From Syntrophaceae bacterium (GTDB lineage Bacteria > Desulfobacterota > Syntrophia > Syntrophales > Smithellaceae), in NCBI GenBank assembly GCA_009773315.1, contig WRPE01000014.1, positions 1-60,979 on the forward strand: a DNA stretch of 60,979 nt. Direction: 5' to 3'. The first letter of the stretch is position 1. Every line of letters begins with the position of its first letter. The notes under the pieces were generated by a model, which made no database searches, was not told where the DNA came from, and saw only the letters and a program-made list of their open reading frames with translations. The translations under genes were made by a program, and so were the position numbers. This document shows positions 41,799 to 52,045 of this stretch, piece by piece.

Positions 41799-43094
41799 TC
41801 AGATTGGATTAGAATTTTTACGAGGTGTTTGTGCTCCCCTCTTAGCATCGATGACTTCCAACAACGCTTCGATGCGCGTGAAAACCGATTCCTCACTATA
41901 CTTGCGTATATCGGCGTGATCAACATCGATCATCACGCTGGGGATTCCGAGCCGCTCAGTTACACGCTTCAACATATCCATCTGCATGAGTGAATACACT
42001 TTGCAGCTCCTATTGCTGGCAAAAATAACACCGTCTATCCCCAGGGTTTCAATGGCTCTTTGCATCGCCTGATAGCGAAGCTCCAGTCCATGCGGGCAGA
42101 TGGAAAAGTTCTGTATCCTCGCCAGATACGTGAGAGGATCGCCGCCGTCATACGGATACAGATCAAACTCACCCTCCAGACTGCCCATGCAATAGGTGTA
42201 GGACGCCGCAATCAGATTTGCATTGAGTGAAGCCAGACGCGACGACATTTTGTTCAATTGATGCCATGGGGCGATATTGTCCCAGAGAAGCCGGTATTTT
42301 TCATTAGGGACGGGGAAAATTCCTTTGGCAACATTCTCCTCAGTCTCATCGGCGAGTAGGCGGTAGTGTTCGGCCAACGCCTTTGTTCCCCGCGACGTGA
42401 GAAATGGAGCCATTTGGACAAAGGAATCGAAAACGGTCAAGCCGGCCGGCCGGGATACCGCCGTTTTAAGAAAGCGCTTCCAGTTTGTCAGTGCGCCTTT
42501 GGTATGTTCAAGCGCCTCCCGGACGCGATCGATGTTGAATTTCTGTCCGCTCAAGGTTTCGATGGTGCGGATGAGATCGCGGTATTGGGAGGAAATGTAG
42601 TTGAGATCTCTAGCTGTCTGCTGCTCATAACAAAACGGTATATCCAAGATGAAGTGCGGGACGTCCCATGCCCGGTGATAGATATCGAACCACTTGACTA
42701 GCAGAGAACAGTTGTTGTTATCTGAAATAAGCAGATGTGGTTTCGGTAGTCCAAAAGTGGGGGAATCCTTCCCTCCATCGAATGCTGTTCCCAGATCGAT
42801 CCGTGCATAAGAGCACAAGTCCATCGAATAGCCCATCGCTTCCGCTTTTTCGCATTGCAAGGGGCCAACGCCTTTACCGGCACTCATGGCGGCGTGGCTT
42901 TCCGGCACGCCGTAAACCACATTTTCAAAACCGCTGAACAATTCGGCAGGAACGACAATGGCAATCCAAACCACAAAAGCACCCTCCTTGGCTTTCTGGT
43001 GAAGACGCGTGTAATCATTGATCATCAGTTTGCTCAACCGTTTGCCGGCCTCGGTCTTCTTGTGCCCGGCTTTTAGTTTATCTTCATTCGGCAT
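41799..43094 (-). CDS. 2-hydroxyacyl-CoA dehydratase subunit (HgdB/FldC/BcrB family), subunit 2
   Basis: A 431-residue subunit of a ketyl-radical [4Fe-4S] dehydratase/benzoyl-CoA reductase-type enzyme (PF06050). Three family cysteines are in place: DLCSYAR (Cys94), SDNNNCSLL (Cys129) and ASNRSCKVYSL (Cys364), the expected cluster ligands. The start overlaps the end of the preceding subunit gene by 11 nt, so the two are coupled. The ATP-dependent activator (HgdC/FldI) is not in the window. Substrate is unknown: (R)-2-hydroxyacyl-CoA or an aromatic CoA ester. Confidence 0.87.
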   Translation of the reverse strand: MPNEDKLKAGHKKTEAGKRLSKLMINDYTRLHQKAKEGAFVVWIAIVVPAELFSGFENVVYGVPESHAAMSAGKGVGPLQCEKAEAMGYSMDLCSYARIDLGTAFDGGKDSPTFGLPKPHLLISDNNNCSLLVKWFDIYHRAWDVPHFILDIPFCYEQQTARDLNYISSQYRDLIRTIETLSGQKFNIDRVREALEHTKGALTNWKRFLKTAVSRPAGLTVFDSFVQMAPFLTSRGTKALAEHYRLLADETEENVAKGIFPVPNEKYRLLWDNIAPWHQLNKMSSRLASLNANLIAASYTYCMGSLEGEFDLYPYDGGDPLTYLARIQNFSICPHGLELRYQAMQRAIETLGIDGVIFASNRSCKVYSLMQMDMLKRVTERLGIPSVMIDVDHADIRKYSEESVFTRIEALLEVIDAKRGAQTPRKNSNPI

Positions 43095-44229
43095 AACGAC
43101 CTCCCTGATTGGCGGAACCGATCAATTCAGCAAATGTCTCAATACGCGTCACATAGGCTTCGGAGTACTCATTGTCGTCGATCGAAACTTCGAGGAACAG
43201 AGTCGGCACCCCCATATCCTTCAAGGTCTTTTCCAGATGAGGAATCTCAAAATACTCGAACTCGCAGAATTTCTCCCCGATAAACACAACGCCCTGTGCC
43301 CTGGTGCTGAGAATGAGTTCCCGTATTGCGGCCATGCGTCTGTCCGCCGTATACAGCAGCGTGGTACACGGATAATGATGGTTATAGAAATCAACATAAT
43401 AGTCAGCCGGATCATCCACCATCGCCGGCGTGTAAAAAAGCGCACGATTTTGTGAGGCGATATCATTTCCGACAAACGTTAGACCTGCATTTTCAAAAGC
43501 TTGGATCATGTGTAGCGGCGGAGGGAGGATGCCACTAACAACAATGCGACTCTGCACTGCCGACGGCACATGTTCCCGTTTGGACAACGGCCTGTCCTGA
43601 AGGATCTTCTGTAGTACGAGCAACTGATCCTCAGCGGGGATAAACCAGCCATCCCGGATTATCCGGGAAAACTCGTTGTAGCTCATGCGTCCATTCGCCA
43701 CGAGTGTTTCCAATGCTTTACACAGTTTCCTCATCTCGCGATAAAGAGACACGCTCTGCCTAAACTTTTCTATTGAAAAAGTCACCTGATAGGCTTCTTC
43801 AAGCTCATCGATCAACATTTTGATCCTGGCGCGGAGATAGGCTCGACTTTCCGTCTGTTCCCGCGGCACCATGGGAATGTGGATTTTGAAAATGGGGAGC
43901 GACCGGCCTGTGTCTGCGAGCCCGCAGTTGATGATTTCCGGAAGGTTGCGAAGCGTATCGCAGGCATTATACATGAACAATCCATCCAGTGCCGCACCAT
44001 TTTCCGAAAGCAGGAATTCCGTAAGGTGACGGGCAACCGAACAGGTATAGGGTTGTAAATGTCGATCGCTTTTCCCCGTCGTGGGGATTGAATCCTTGAG
44101 GCCCCATAACGTGACGGGCACCAATCCGAGCGAATGAAACAGCTCCAGAGGAGGGTAAAGAGGAAAACATCCGATCACTTTCCGCCCTTTAGCTTTGTTA
44201 TCTTTCATGTCGTTATTGATGTTTTTCAT
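43084..44229 (-). CDS. 2-hydroxyacyl-CoA dehydratase subunit (HgdB/FldB/BcrC family), subunit 1
   Basis: A 381-residue partner subunit. KVIGCFPLYPPLELFHSLGLVPV is the family N-terminus. Putative cluster cysteines are QPYTCSVAR (about 63), MYNACDTLRNL (about 90) and GEKFCEFEYFEIPHLE (about 322). ATG 44229 is chosen for its AGG box and because the residues encoded further upstream show no family similarity. First gene of the dehydratase operon, behind the promoter at 44257-44285. Confidence 0.87.
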   Translation of the reverse strand: MKNINNDMKDNKAKGRKVIGCFPLYPPLELFHSLGLVPVTLWGLKDSIPTTGKSDRHLQPYTCSVARHLTEFLLSENGAALDGLFMYNACDTLRNLPEIINCGLADTGRSLPIFKIHIPMVPREQTESRAYLRARIKMLIDELEEAYQVTFSIEKFRQSVSLYREMRKLCKALETLVANGRMSYNEFSRIIRDGWFIPAEDQLLVLQKILQDRPLSKREHVPSAVQSRIVVSGILPPPLHMIQAFENAGLTFVGNDIASQNRALFYTPAMVDDPADYYVDFYNHHYPCTTLLYTADRRMAAIRELILSTRAQGVVFIGEKFCEFEYFEIPHLEKTLKDMGVPTLFLEVSIDDNEYSEAYVTRIETFAELIGSANQGGRYAE

Positions 44230-44256
44230 GTTATACCTGTTATTAACTCGGCAATC

Positions 44257-44285
44257 ATCATCGGTTCCAGCGGGACTTCTGTCAA
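44257..44285 (-). promoter_or_regulatory. Promoter of the dehydratase operon
   Basis: On the minus strand TTGACA (44285-44280), a 17-bp spacer and GATGAT (44262-44257), 27 bp before the start codon. The -10 is weak, which suggests regulation. Confidence 0.5.
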
Positions 44286-44374
44286 GATAATTTAGAACAG
44301 ATAATTTCGTACTGAAGGGACAGAGTTTGAGCGTTATGTCCGGGGCTATCTGGACCGCGGTTATGCGCATAAAT

Positions 44375-44412
44375 AAAAAGTGCCTGGCCACAGGTAAGCC
44401 AGACACTTTTTT
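44375..44412 (-). terminator. Terminator after the serA-like gene
   Basis: AAAAAGTGCCTGGC (44375-44388) pairs with GCCAGACACTTTTT (44398-44411) with one internal mismatch and a 9-nt loop. The A/T ends allow function in both directions. It separates the dehydrogenase gene from the dehydratase operon. Confidence 0.85.
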
Positions 44413-44438
44413 GATAAATGGAGAACTTGCCAGAGGTA

Positions 44439-45599
44439 TTAAAGCACTCTGACGGCCAAGACCCCAGCGATCGACTGGATTTTCTTTGCCAGGTCAGTAT
44501 TGATATCGCCTTCCACGTCGATGATGTTGTAGGCTATGTTGCCTTTGCTTTTGTTGATCATGTCGGCGATGTTGAGCTTGTTGTTCGCCAGCATGTGCGT
44601 GATCTTCTCGATCATGCCGGGCTCGTTCTTGTTCGAAATAGTGAGCCTGGCCTTGTCCGACCTGTCGAGAGCGCATTCCGGGAAATTGACAGAGTTCTTG
44701 ATGTTTCCGTTCTCCAGGAAGTCCATGAGCTGCATGGCAGCCATGATGGCGCAGTTCTCTTCCGATTCTTCTGTGGAAGCGCCCAGATGCGGGATGGCGA
44801 TGACCTTGTCCATCTTGATGACCTCTTCATCCGGGAAGTCAGTCACGTAGCGGCTCACGATCCCGTCGGCAATGGCCTTCTTCATGGACGGGGTATCCAC
44901 GAGCCCCCCTCTGGCGAAATTCAGGATTACCACACCCTTCTTCATGACCGCGAATTTATCGGCATTGATGAATCCCTTGGTGTCCTTGTTCTGAGGGACA
45001 TGCAGCGAGATGAAATCGCATTCGGACAGGAGTTTGTCCAGACTTGGCGCTTTCTTGGTATTACGGGACAGTTTCCAGGCCGCCTCGATGGACAGGAACG
45101 GATCATATCCCCAGACTTCCATGCCCAGACCTTCGGCAGCATTGGCCAGCATGGTGCCGATGGCGCCTAAGCCTACCACGCCGAGCTTCTTGCCCAGGAT
45201 CTCGGTGCCGACAAACTTTGCTTTTCCTTTCTCAATCAGATCGGGTACTTTGTCGCCTTCTCCGATCAGCCCTTTGGTCCAGACAAGACCTTCCGCAACA
45301 CTGCGCGCCGCTAGGATCATGCCTAGGATGGCCAGCTCCTTCACGCCGTTGGCGTTTGCTCCCGGGGTATTAAAAACGACGATTCCTTTCTCCGAACATT
45401 TGTCGATGGGAATATTGTTGACACCGGCGCCGGCGCGAGCAATGGCCTTCAGAGACGACGGCAGGGCCATCTCTTTCATTTCCTTGCTTCTTACCAGGAT
45501 ACCGTCGGGATCGGGCATATCCGTGCGATACTCATACTTCTCCGGAAAAAGGCTGAGCCCCTTTTCCGAAATTTTATTTAACAGATCAATCCGATACAT
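44439..45599 (-). CDS. D-3-phosphoglycerate dehydrogenase-like protein (short, ACT-domain form)
   Basis: A 386-residue D-isomer-specific 2-hydroxyacid dehydrogenase. The NAD-binding motif is LGVVGLGAIGTMLANAAEGLGMEVWGYDP. Catalytic-type residues lie in NFARGGLVD (Arg), the Asp/Glu region TDFPDEEV and IPHLGASTEESE (His). A C-terminal ACT domain starts near residue 315. ATG 45599 follows GGAGG. The window also has a full-length serA (47363), so this one may be a second serine-pathway enzyme or an (R)-2-hydroxyacid dehydrogenase feeding the adjacent dehydratase. It lies between its own terminator and the tRNA-Lys terminator. Confidence 0.85.
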   Translation of the reverse strand: MYRIDLLNKISEKGLSLFPEKYEYRTDMPDPDGILVRSKEMKEMALPSSLKAIARAGAGVNNIPIDKCSEKGIVVFNTPGANANGVKELAILGMILAARSVAEGLVWTKGLIGEGDKVPDLIEKGKAKFVGTEILGKKLGVVGLGAIGTMLANAAEGLGMEVWGYDPFLSIEAAWKLSRNTKKAPSLDKLLSECDFISLHVPQNKDTKGFINADKFAVMKKGVVILNFARGGLVDTPSMKKAIADGIVSRYVTDFPDEEVIKMDKVIAIPHLGASTEESEENCAIMAAMQLMDFLENGNIKNSVNFPECALDRSDKARLTISNKNEPGMIEKITHMLANNKLNIADMINKSKGNIAYNIIDVEGDINTDLAKKIQSIAGVLAVRVL

Positions 45600-45769
45600 A
45601 AAATACCTCCTATACCTTTCCATATCTTTTTTATTATAGAGCACTCTGCTAAAGCAGAATACCTATTTTGTGCCACTATATGTCCAAAACAAATTGTCCT
45701 TATGGTGTTTTTTAATAAGAACTTCCGTTTTGCGGGATAAAGTATAGAACGGGCGTTTTTGTGTGTCAA

Positions 45770-45801
45770 GGAAATCTTAGCCACAGGAAATCTTAGCCAC
45801 A
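45770..45801. repeat. Perfect 16-bp tandem duplication
   Basis: GGAAATCTTAGCCACA occurs twice in a row with no gap in the intergenic region between the serA-like gene and tRNA-Lys. It looks like a recent slippage duplication. Confidence 0.85.
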
Positions 45802-45862
45802 AAATGTTGGTGTGCGGCGCCGATGTTAGGAATACGATTTTATGCGGATGTTCATGGATGTT

Positions 45863-45889
45863 AAAAAAAAAGGTTCCCTCTCGGGAACC
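45863..45889 (-). terminator. Terminator of tRNA-Lys
   Basis: On the minus strand GGTTCCC (45889-45883) pairs with GGGAACC (45878-45872) around 4 nt, followed by nine Us. It starts 8 nt after the tRNA. Confidence 0.9.
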
Positions 45890-45897
45890 CCTGATTC

Positions 45898-45972
45898 TGG
45901 TGGGCCGTGCGGGGATTGAACCCGCGGCCAACGGATTAAAAGTCCGCTGCTCTACCGCTGAGCTAACGGCCC
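45898..45972 (-). tRNA. tRNA-Lys (anticodon TTT)
   Basis: A complete 75-nt cloverleaf on the minus strand. The acceptor is GGGCCGT/ACGGCCC, the D-arm is AGCTCAGCGGTAGAGC, the anticodon loop CTTTTAA gives TTT, the T-arm is GCGGGTTCAATCCCCGC and CCA is encoded. Its 3' end is duplicated at 37061-37078. Confidence 0.97.
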
Positions 45973-46003
45973 ACACTGTTTGAGTGTTATTTGACAGCAA
46001 GGT

Positions 46004-46032
46004 TCTCTAGCAGCTAGCAAGAGGTGTGTCAA
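46004..46032 (-). promoter_or_regulatory. Promoter of tRNA-Lys
   Basis: On the minus strand TTGACA (46032-46027), a 17-bp spacer and TAGAGA (46009-46004), about 30 bp before the tRNA. Confidence 0.5.
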
Positions 46033-46049
46033 GAAGAAACTGATACATT

Positions 46050-48946
<2,897 letters not shown>

Positions 48947-48970
48947 AACGTTTTCCAAGATGTTCTTCAG

Positions 48971-50098
48971 TTAAAGGCTTTTTACCTTTTCGTCGAAAAC
49001 TTTTGCCAGTTCGACAAGCGCTATCTTGAGATCAGCCTCCTCGACGGTCGGGCCGCACCAGAAACGATAGCCGGCCGGCGCATCTTTGTAGGAGTTGATG
49101 TCGTGCGCGATATTTTTCTTGCTCAGGTCTGAAGCGATGCTTTTGAGGAACTTGCCCTTTTCATCAGTGCCTAGTGCGTTGACTTTGGGATGAGTCACCG
49201 AGAGGCAAACGGACGTGTTGGAGCGGACTTTGGGATCATCGGCCAGGAATTCGATCCAGTCGGTTTTGGCAACCCAATCTTCGACCACTTTCAGGTTGCC
49301 CTGACTTTTTTTGATCAGACCGTCAAGGCCGAATTTACCTGCCCAATTCAATGCGTCCAGATAGTCTTCTACGCAGATCATGGACGGCGTGTTGATGACG
49401 TCGCCGTCAAAGATGGTCTTGTTGACTTTGTCACCTTTTTTCAAACGGAAAATTTTAGGCATCGGCCAGGGAGGTGTGTAGGATTCCAGACGCGCGACCG
49501 CTTTAGGGCTCATAACCATCATACCATGTGCGGCTTCGCCGCCGAGACATTTCTGCCAGGAAAAGGTTAAAATATCGATCTTGCTCCAATCCACTTCCAT
49601 CGCAAAGACGGCGCTGGTGGCGTCGCATAGGGATAGACCTTGTCGGTTGGCGGGAATCCAGTTGTAATCGGGAACCTTAACGCCGCTGGTGGTGCCGTTA
49701 GCGACAAATACCACATCATTTGACCAGTCCACTTTGCTGAGATCGGGAAGCTTGCCGTAGTCGGCTTTGATAACCGTCGGATTAAGTTTAAGCTGTTTGG
49801 CTACATCGGTTGCCCAGCCTTCGGAAAAACTTTCCCAGACCAATACGGTAACCGGTTTGGGGCCTAAAAGTGACCACATCGCACATTCAAAAGCGCCCGT
49901 ATCGGAAGCCGGCAGAATGCCCACAAGGTAATCTATCGGAATATTTAAGATTTTTCGTGTTTCATTGGTGGCTTTGACAATTCTTTCTTTACCCAACGCG
50001 GAGCGGTGTGAGCGGCCGACCGGCGCGCTCTTCAGCGCGTCGATACTCCACGCTGGCCTCTTGCTACAAGGGCCGGAACTGAAATTAGGGTTTTGCAT
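48971..50098 (-). CDS. serC: Phosphoserine aminotransferase
   Basis: PLP enzyme converting 3-phosphohydroxypyruvate and glutamate to phosphoserine. The 375-residue protein begins [14 protein letters not shown] and resembles the SerC form found in Alphaproteobacteria and Methanosarcina. The PLP lysine is in [16 protein letters not shown], and [11 protein letters not shown] supplies the PLP-binding Asp. The ATG follows AAGGATGG. It heads a serC-serA-purA minus-strand unit. Confidence 0.93.
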   Translation of the reverse strand: MQNPNFSSGPCSKRPAWSIDALKSAPVGRSHRSALGKERIVKATNETRKILNIPIDYLVGILPASDTGAFECAMWSLLGPKPVTVLVWESFSEGWATDVAKQLKLNPTVIKADYGKLPDLSKVDWSNDVVFVANGTTSGVKVPDYNWIPANRQGLSLCDATSAVFAMEVDWSKIDILTFSWQKCLGGEAAHGMMVMSPKAVARLESYTPPWPMPKIFRLKKGDKVNKTIFDGDVINTPSMICVEDYLDALNWAGKFGLDGLIKKSQGNLKVVEDWVAKTDWIEFLADDPKVRSNTSVCLSVTHPKVNALGTDEKGKFLKSIASDLSKKNIAHDINSYKDAPAGYRFWCGPTVEEADLKIALVELAKVFDEKVKSL

Positions 50099-50252
50099 AA
50101 ATAACCATCCTTAAAATAAATTTGCTCAATGCTGGACTTTCATACCAGTATCGGGGGCTTTTCTCAAGAAATTTAACCGTAATAAACGCCAAATGACCGG
50201 CGGTTGAGGCATCTGTAATGCTTATCTTCAATAAAGCAGACAATAACAAATT

Positions 50253-50294
50253 TTGACTTAAGTCAATTACAATGTTAATGAATTATCCTATAAA
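50253..50294 (+). promoter_or_regulatory. FNR/DNR-like palindrome at -41.5 with -10 element
   Basis: TTGACTTAAGTCAA (50253-50266) is a perfect 14-bp palindrome matching the TTGAY-N4-RTCAA pattern of Crp/Fnr-family sites (FNR, DNR/NnrR). A -10 element TATAAA lies at 50289-50294. If transcription starts near 50301, the palindrome centre is at -41.5, the canonical class II activator position. There is no separate -35. It controls the cupin and flavodiiron genes. Confidence 0.6.
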
Positions 50295-50352
50295 ATCTAA
50301 AAAAGATGATGAAGTATTTTCAATACTCTTTGCCCAGAAAAGGAGAAAAAGC

Positions 50353-50688
50353 ATGGCTGAGAATATTACACAGATAGGAGATATGACCCATACGTTTCAT
50401 CTTAAAGACATGGCTTCCTATCAGGACCATTCCGTCGTCAGCCGGGAAATCATCCGGAAACCTGCTGGAACGGTGACGGTCTTTGCCTTTGATCAAGGGG
50501 AGGGCTTAAGTGAACACAAGGCGCCTTTTGATGCGGTGGTCCATTTGCTGGAAGGTGAGGCTGAAATCACCATTGATAAAAAAAACTATTCGGCAAAAGA
50601 AGGCGAAATGATCATTATGCCGGCCAATAAGAATCACGCGCTCAAAGCCTTAACGAAGTTTAAGATGCTGCTGATCATGATTAAATAG
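50353..50688 (+). CDS. Small cupin-domain protein
   Basis: A 111-residue single-domain cupin. Motif 1 is reduced (EGLSEHKAPFDAVVHLLEGEAEITI) and motif 2 is EGEMIIMPANKNHALKA, with possible metal ligands in SEHKAPF and NKNHALKA. ATG 50353 follows AAGGAG. Cupins of this type accompany nitrosative-stress genes in several anaerobes. Here it precedes a flavodiiron protein by 58 bp and shares the FNR/DNR-like promoter. The substrate or metal is unknown. Confidence 0.85.
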   Translation: MAENITQIGDMTHTFHLKDMASYQDHSVVSREIIRKPAGTVTVFAFDQGEGLSEHKAPFDAVVHLLEGEAEITIDKKNYSAKEGEMIIMPANKNHALKALTKFKMLLIMIK

Positions 50689-50746
50689 CCTATATTTTCC
50701 GGCATAAAGGAGACGTTTGAATAAAACAAAAATCAGGAGGGAAACT

Positions 50747-51931
50747 ATGAAGTTTAAAATTACGCCAAGTGTCGATTGGGTCGGAAAGATTGACTGGGAA
50801 CTGCGCAAGTTTCACGGCGAGGAGTATTCCACGCATCGCGGCACATCCTATAATTCCTATCTTGTGAAGGATGAAAAGATCGCACTGATTGATACGGTCT
50901 GGATGCCTTTCGCCAAAGAATTTGTCGAAAATCTGTCTAAGGAAATCGATCTGAATAAAATTGATTATGTGATTGCCAACCATGCGGAGATGGATCATTC
51001 GGGCGCTCTGCCGGAATTGATGCGGCGCATTCCCGATAAACCTGTTTACTGTACGGCCAACGGCGTCAAATCGCTCAAAGGCCATTACCATCAGAACTGG
51101 AATTTTCAGGTGGTCAAAACCGGCGACAAGCTCAGCCTCGGTAAGAAGGACATGGTCTTCATCGAAGCGCCGATGCTGCACTGGCCGGATTCCATGATGA
51201 CGTATCTCACAGGTGACGCGATCCTGTTTTCCAATGACGCGTTCGGCCAGCACATCGCGAGCGAACACATGTTCAATGATCTGGTTGTGCAATCAGAGCT
51301 TTTTGAGGAAGCGACTAAATATTACGCGAACATCCTCACGCCGTTTTCGCCGCTGGTGACAAAGAAGATAAACGAGGTGATCGCGCTGAATCTGCCGGTA
51401 AACGCCATTTGTCCAAGCCACGGCGTTATCTGGCGGGATAACCCATTGCAGATCGCCGAAAGGTATCTGCAATGGGCTGCGGATTATCAGGAAAATCAGA
51501 TCACGATCATCTATGACACCATGTGGGACGGGACGAGGATACTGGCGGAAACCATCGCCAAAGGCATCAAACAAAATGACGACCAAGTGACGTTGAAACT
51601 CTATAACATTGCCCGCAGCGACATTAACGATGTGGTTACGGATGTTTTTAAATCGAAAATGATTCTACTGGGGTCGCCCACGATCAACAAAGGAATTCTC
51701 AACGCGATGGCGGCGTTGATCGACATGATTACCGGCCTTCGGTTTAAAAACAAAAAAGCCGCGGCGTTCGGTTGTTACGGCTGGAGCGGTGAAAGCGTGA
51801 AGATCCTAAGCGAGCACCTCGCCAAAGCCGGATTTGAATTGGTCAGCGACGGCCTGAAAACGATGTGGCAGCCCGGCGATGAAGAACTGGCAAAGGCTTT
51901 TGCGTTTGGGAAAGAGATTGTCGGTAAGTAA
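50747..51931 (+). CDS. fprA: Flavodiiron protein (FprA family), copy 2
   Basis: A 394-residue paralogue of the 8329 gene. The diiron motif is NHAEMDHSG (about residues 79-87), with HWPDSMMTYL and PSHGVIWR further on, and a C-terminal flavodoxin domain beginning ITIIYDTMWDGT (about residue 250). ATG 50747 follows AGGAGGG. Unlike copy 1 it has no rubredoxin or rubrerythrin neighbour. The FNR/DNR-like site ahead of its operon points to NO or redox control, so an NO-reductase role is plausible. Confidence 0.93.
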   Translation: MKFKITPSVDWVGKIDWELRKFHGEEYSTHRGTSYNSYLVKDEKIALIDTVWMPFAKEFVENLSKEIDLNKIDYVIANHAEMDHSGALPELMRRIPDKPVYCTANGVKSLKGHYHQNWNFQVVKTGDKLSLGKKDMVFIEAPMLHWPDSMMTYLTGDAILFSNDAFGQHIASEHMFNDLVVQSELFEEATKYYANILTPFSPLVTKKINEVIALNLPVNAICPSHGVIWRDNPLQIAERYLQWAADYQENQITIIYDTMWDGTRILAETIAKGIKQNDDQVTLKLYNIARSDINDVVTDVFKSKMILLGSPTINKGILNAMAALIDMITGLRFKNKKAAAFGCYGWSGESVKILSEHLAKAGFELVSDGLKTMWQPGDEELAKAFAFGKEIVGK

Positions 51932-51965
51932 AGCGTGCTATGCAACAGTTAGCTTGTGATAAGTT

Positions 51966-51992
51966 AGGGCGGGTTTATCCCGCCCTTTTTTC
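51966..51992 (+). terminator. Terminator after the cupin-fprA operon
   Basis: GGGCGGG (51967-51973) pairs with CCCGCCC (51979-51985) around 5 nt, followed by seven Ts. Confidence 0.9.
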
Positions 51993-52045
51993 TACTTGAT
52001 GAGGCTTGGGGTTTATCAAAAGTAAGGTTAAGAGGACACAAAAGA

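Noticed and set aside
45600-45890. Integrase gene adjacent to tRNA-Lys that would prove the island
   Set aside because: The roughly 300-bp gap contains no frame with tyrosine recombinase features, so the island claim rests only on the tRNA 3'-end duplication.
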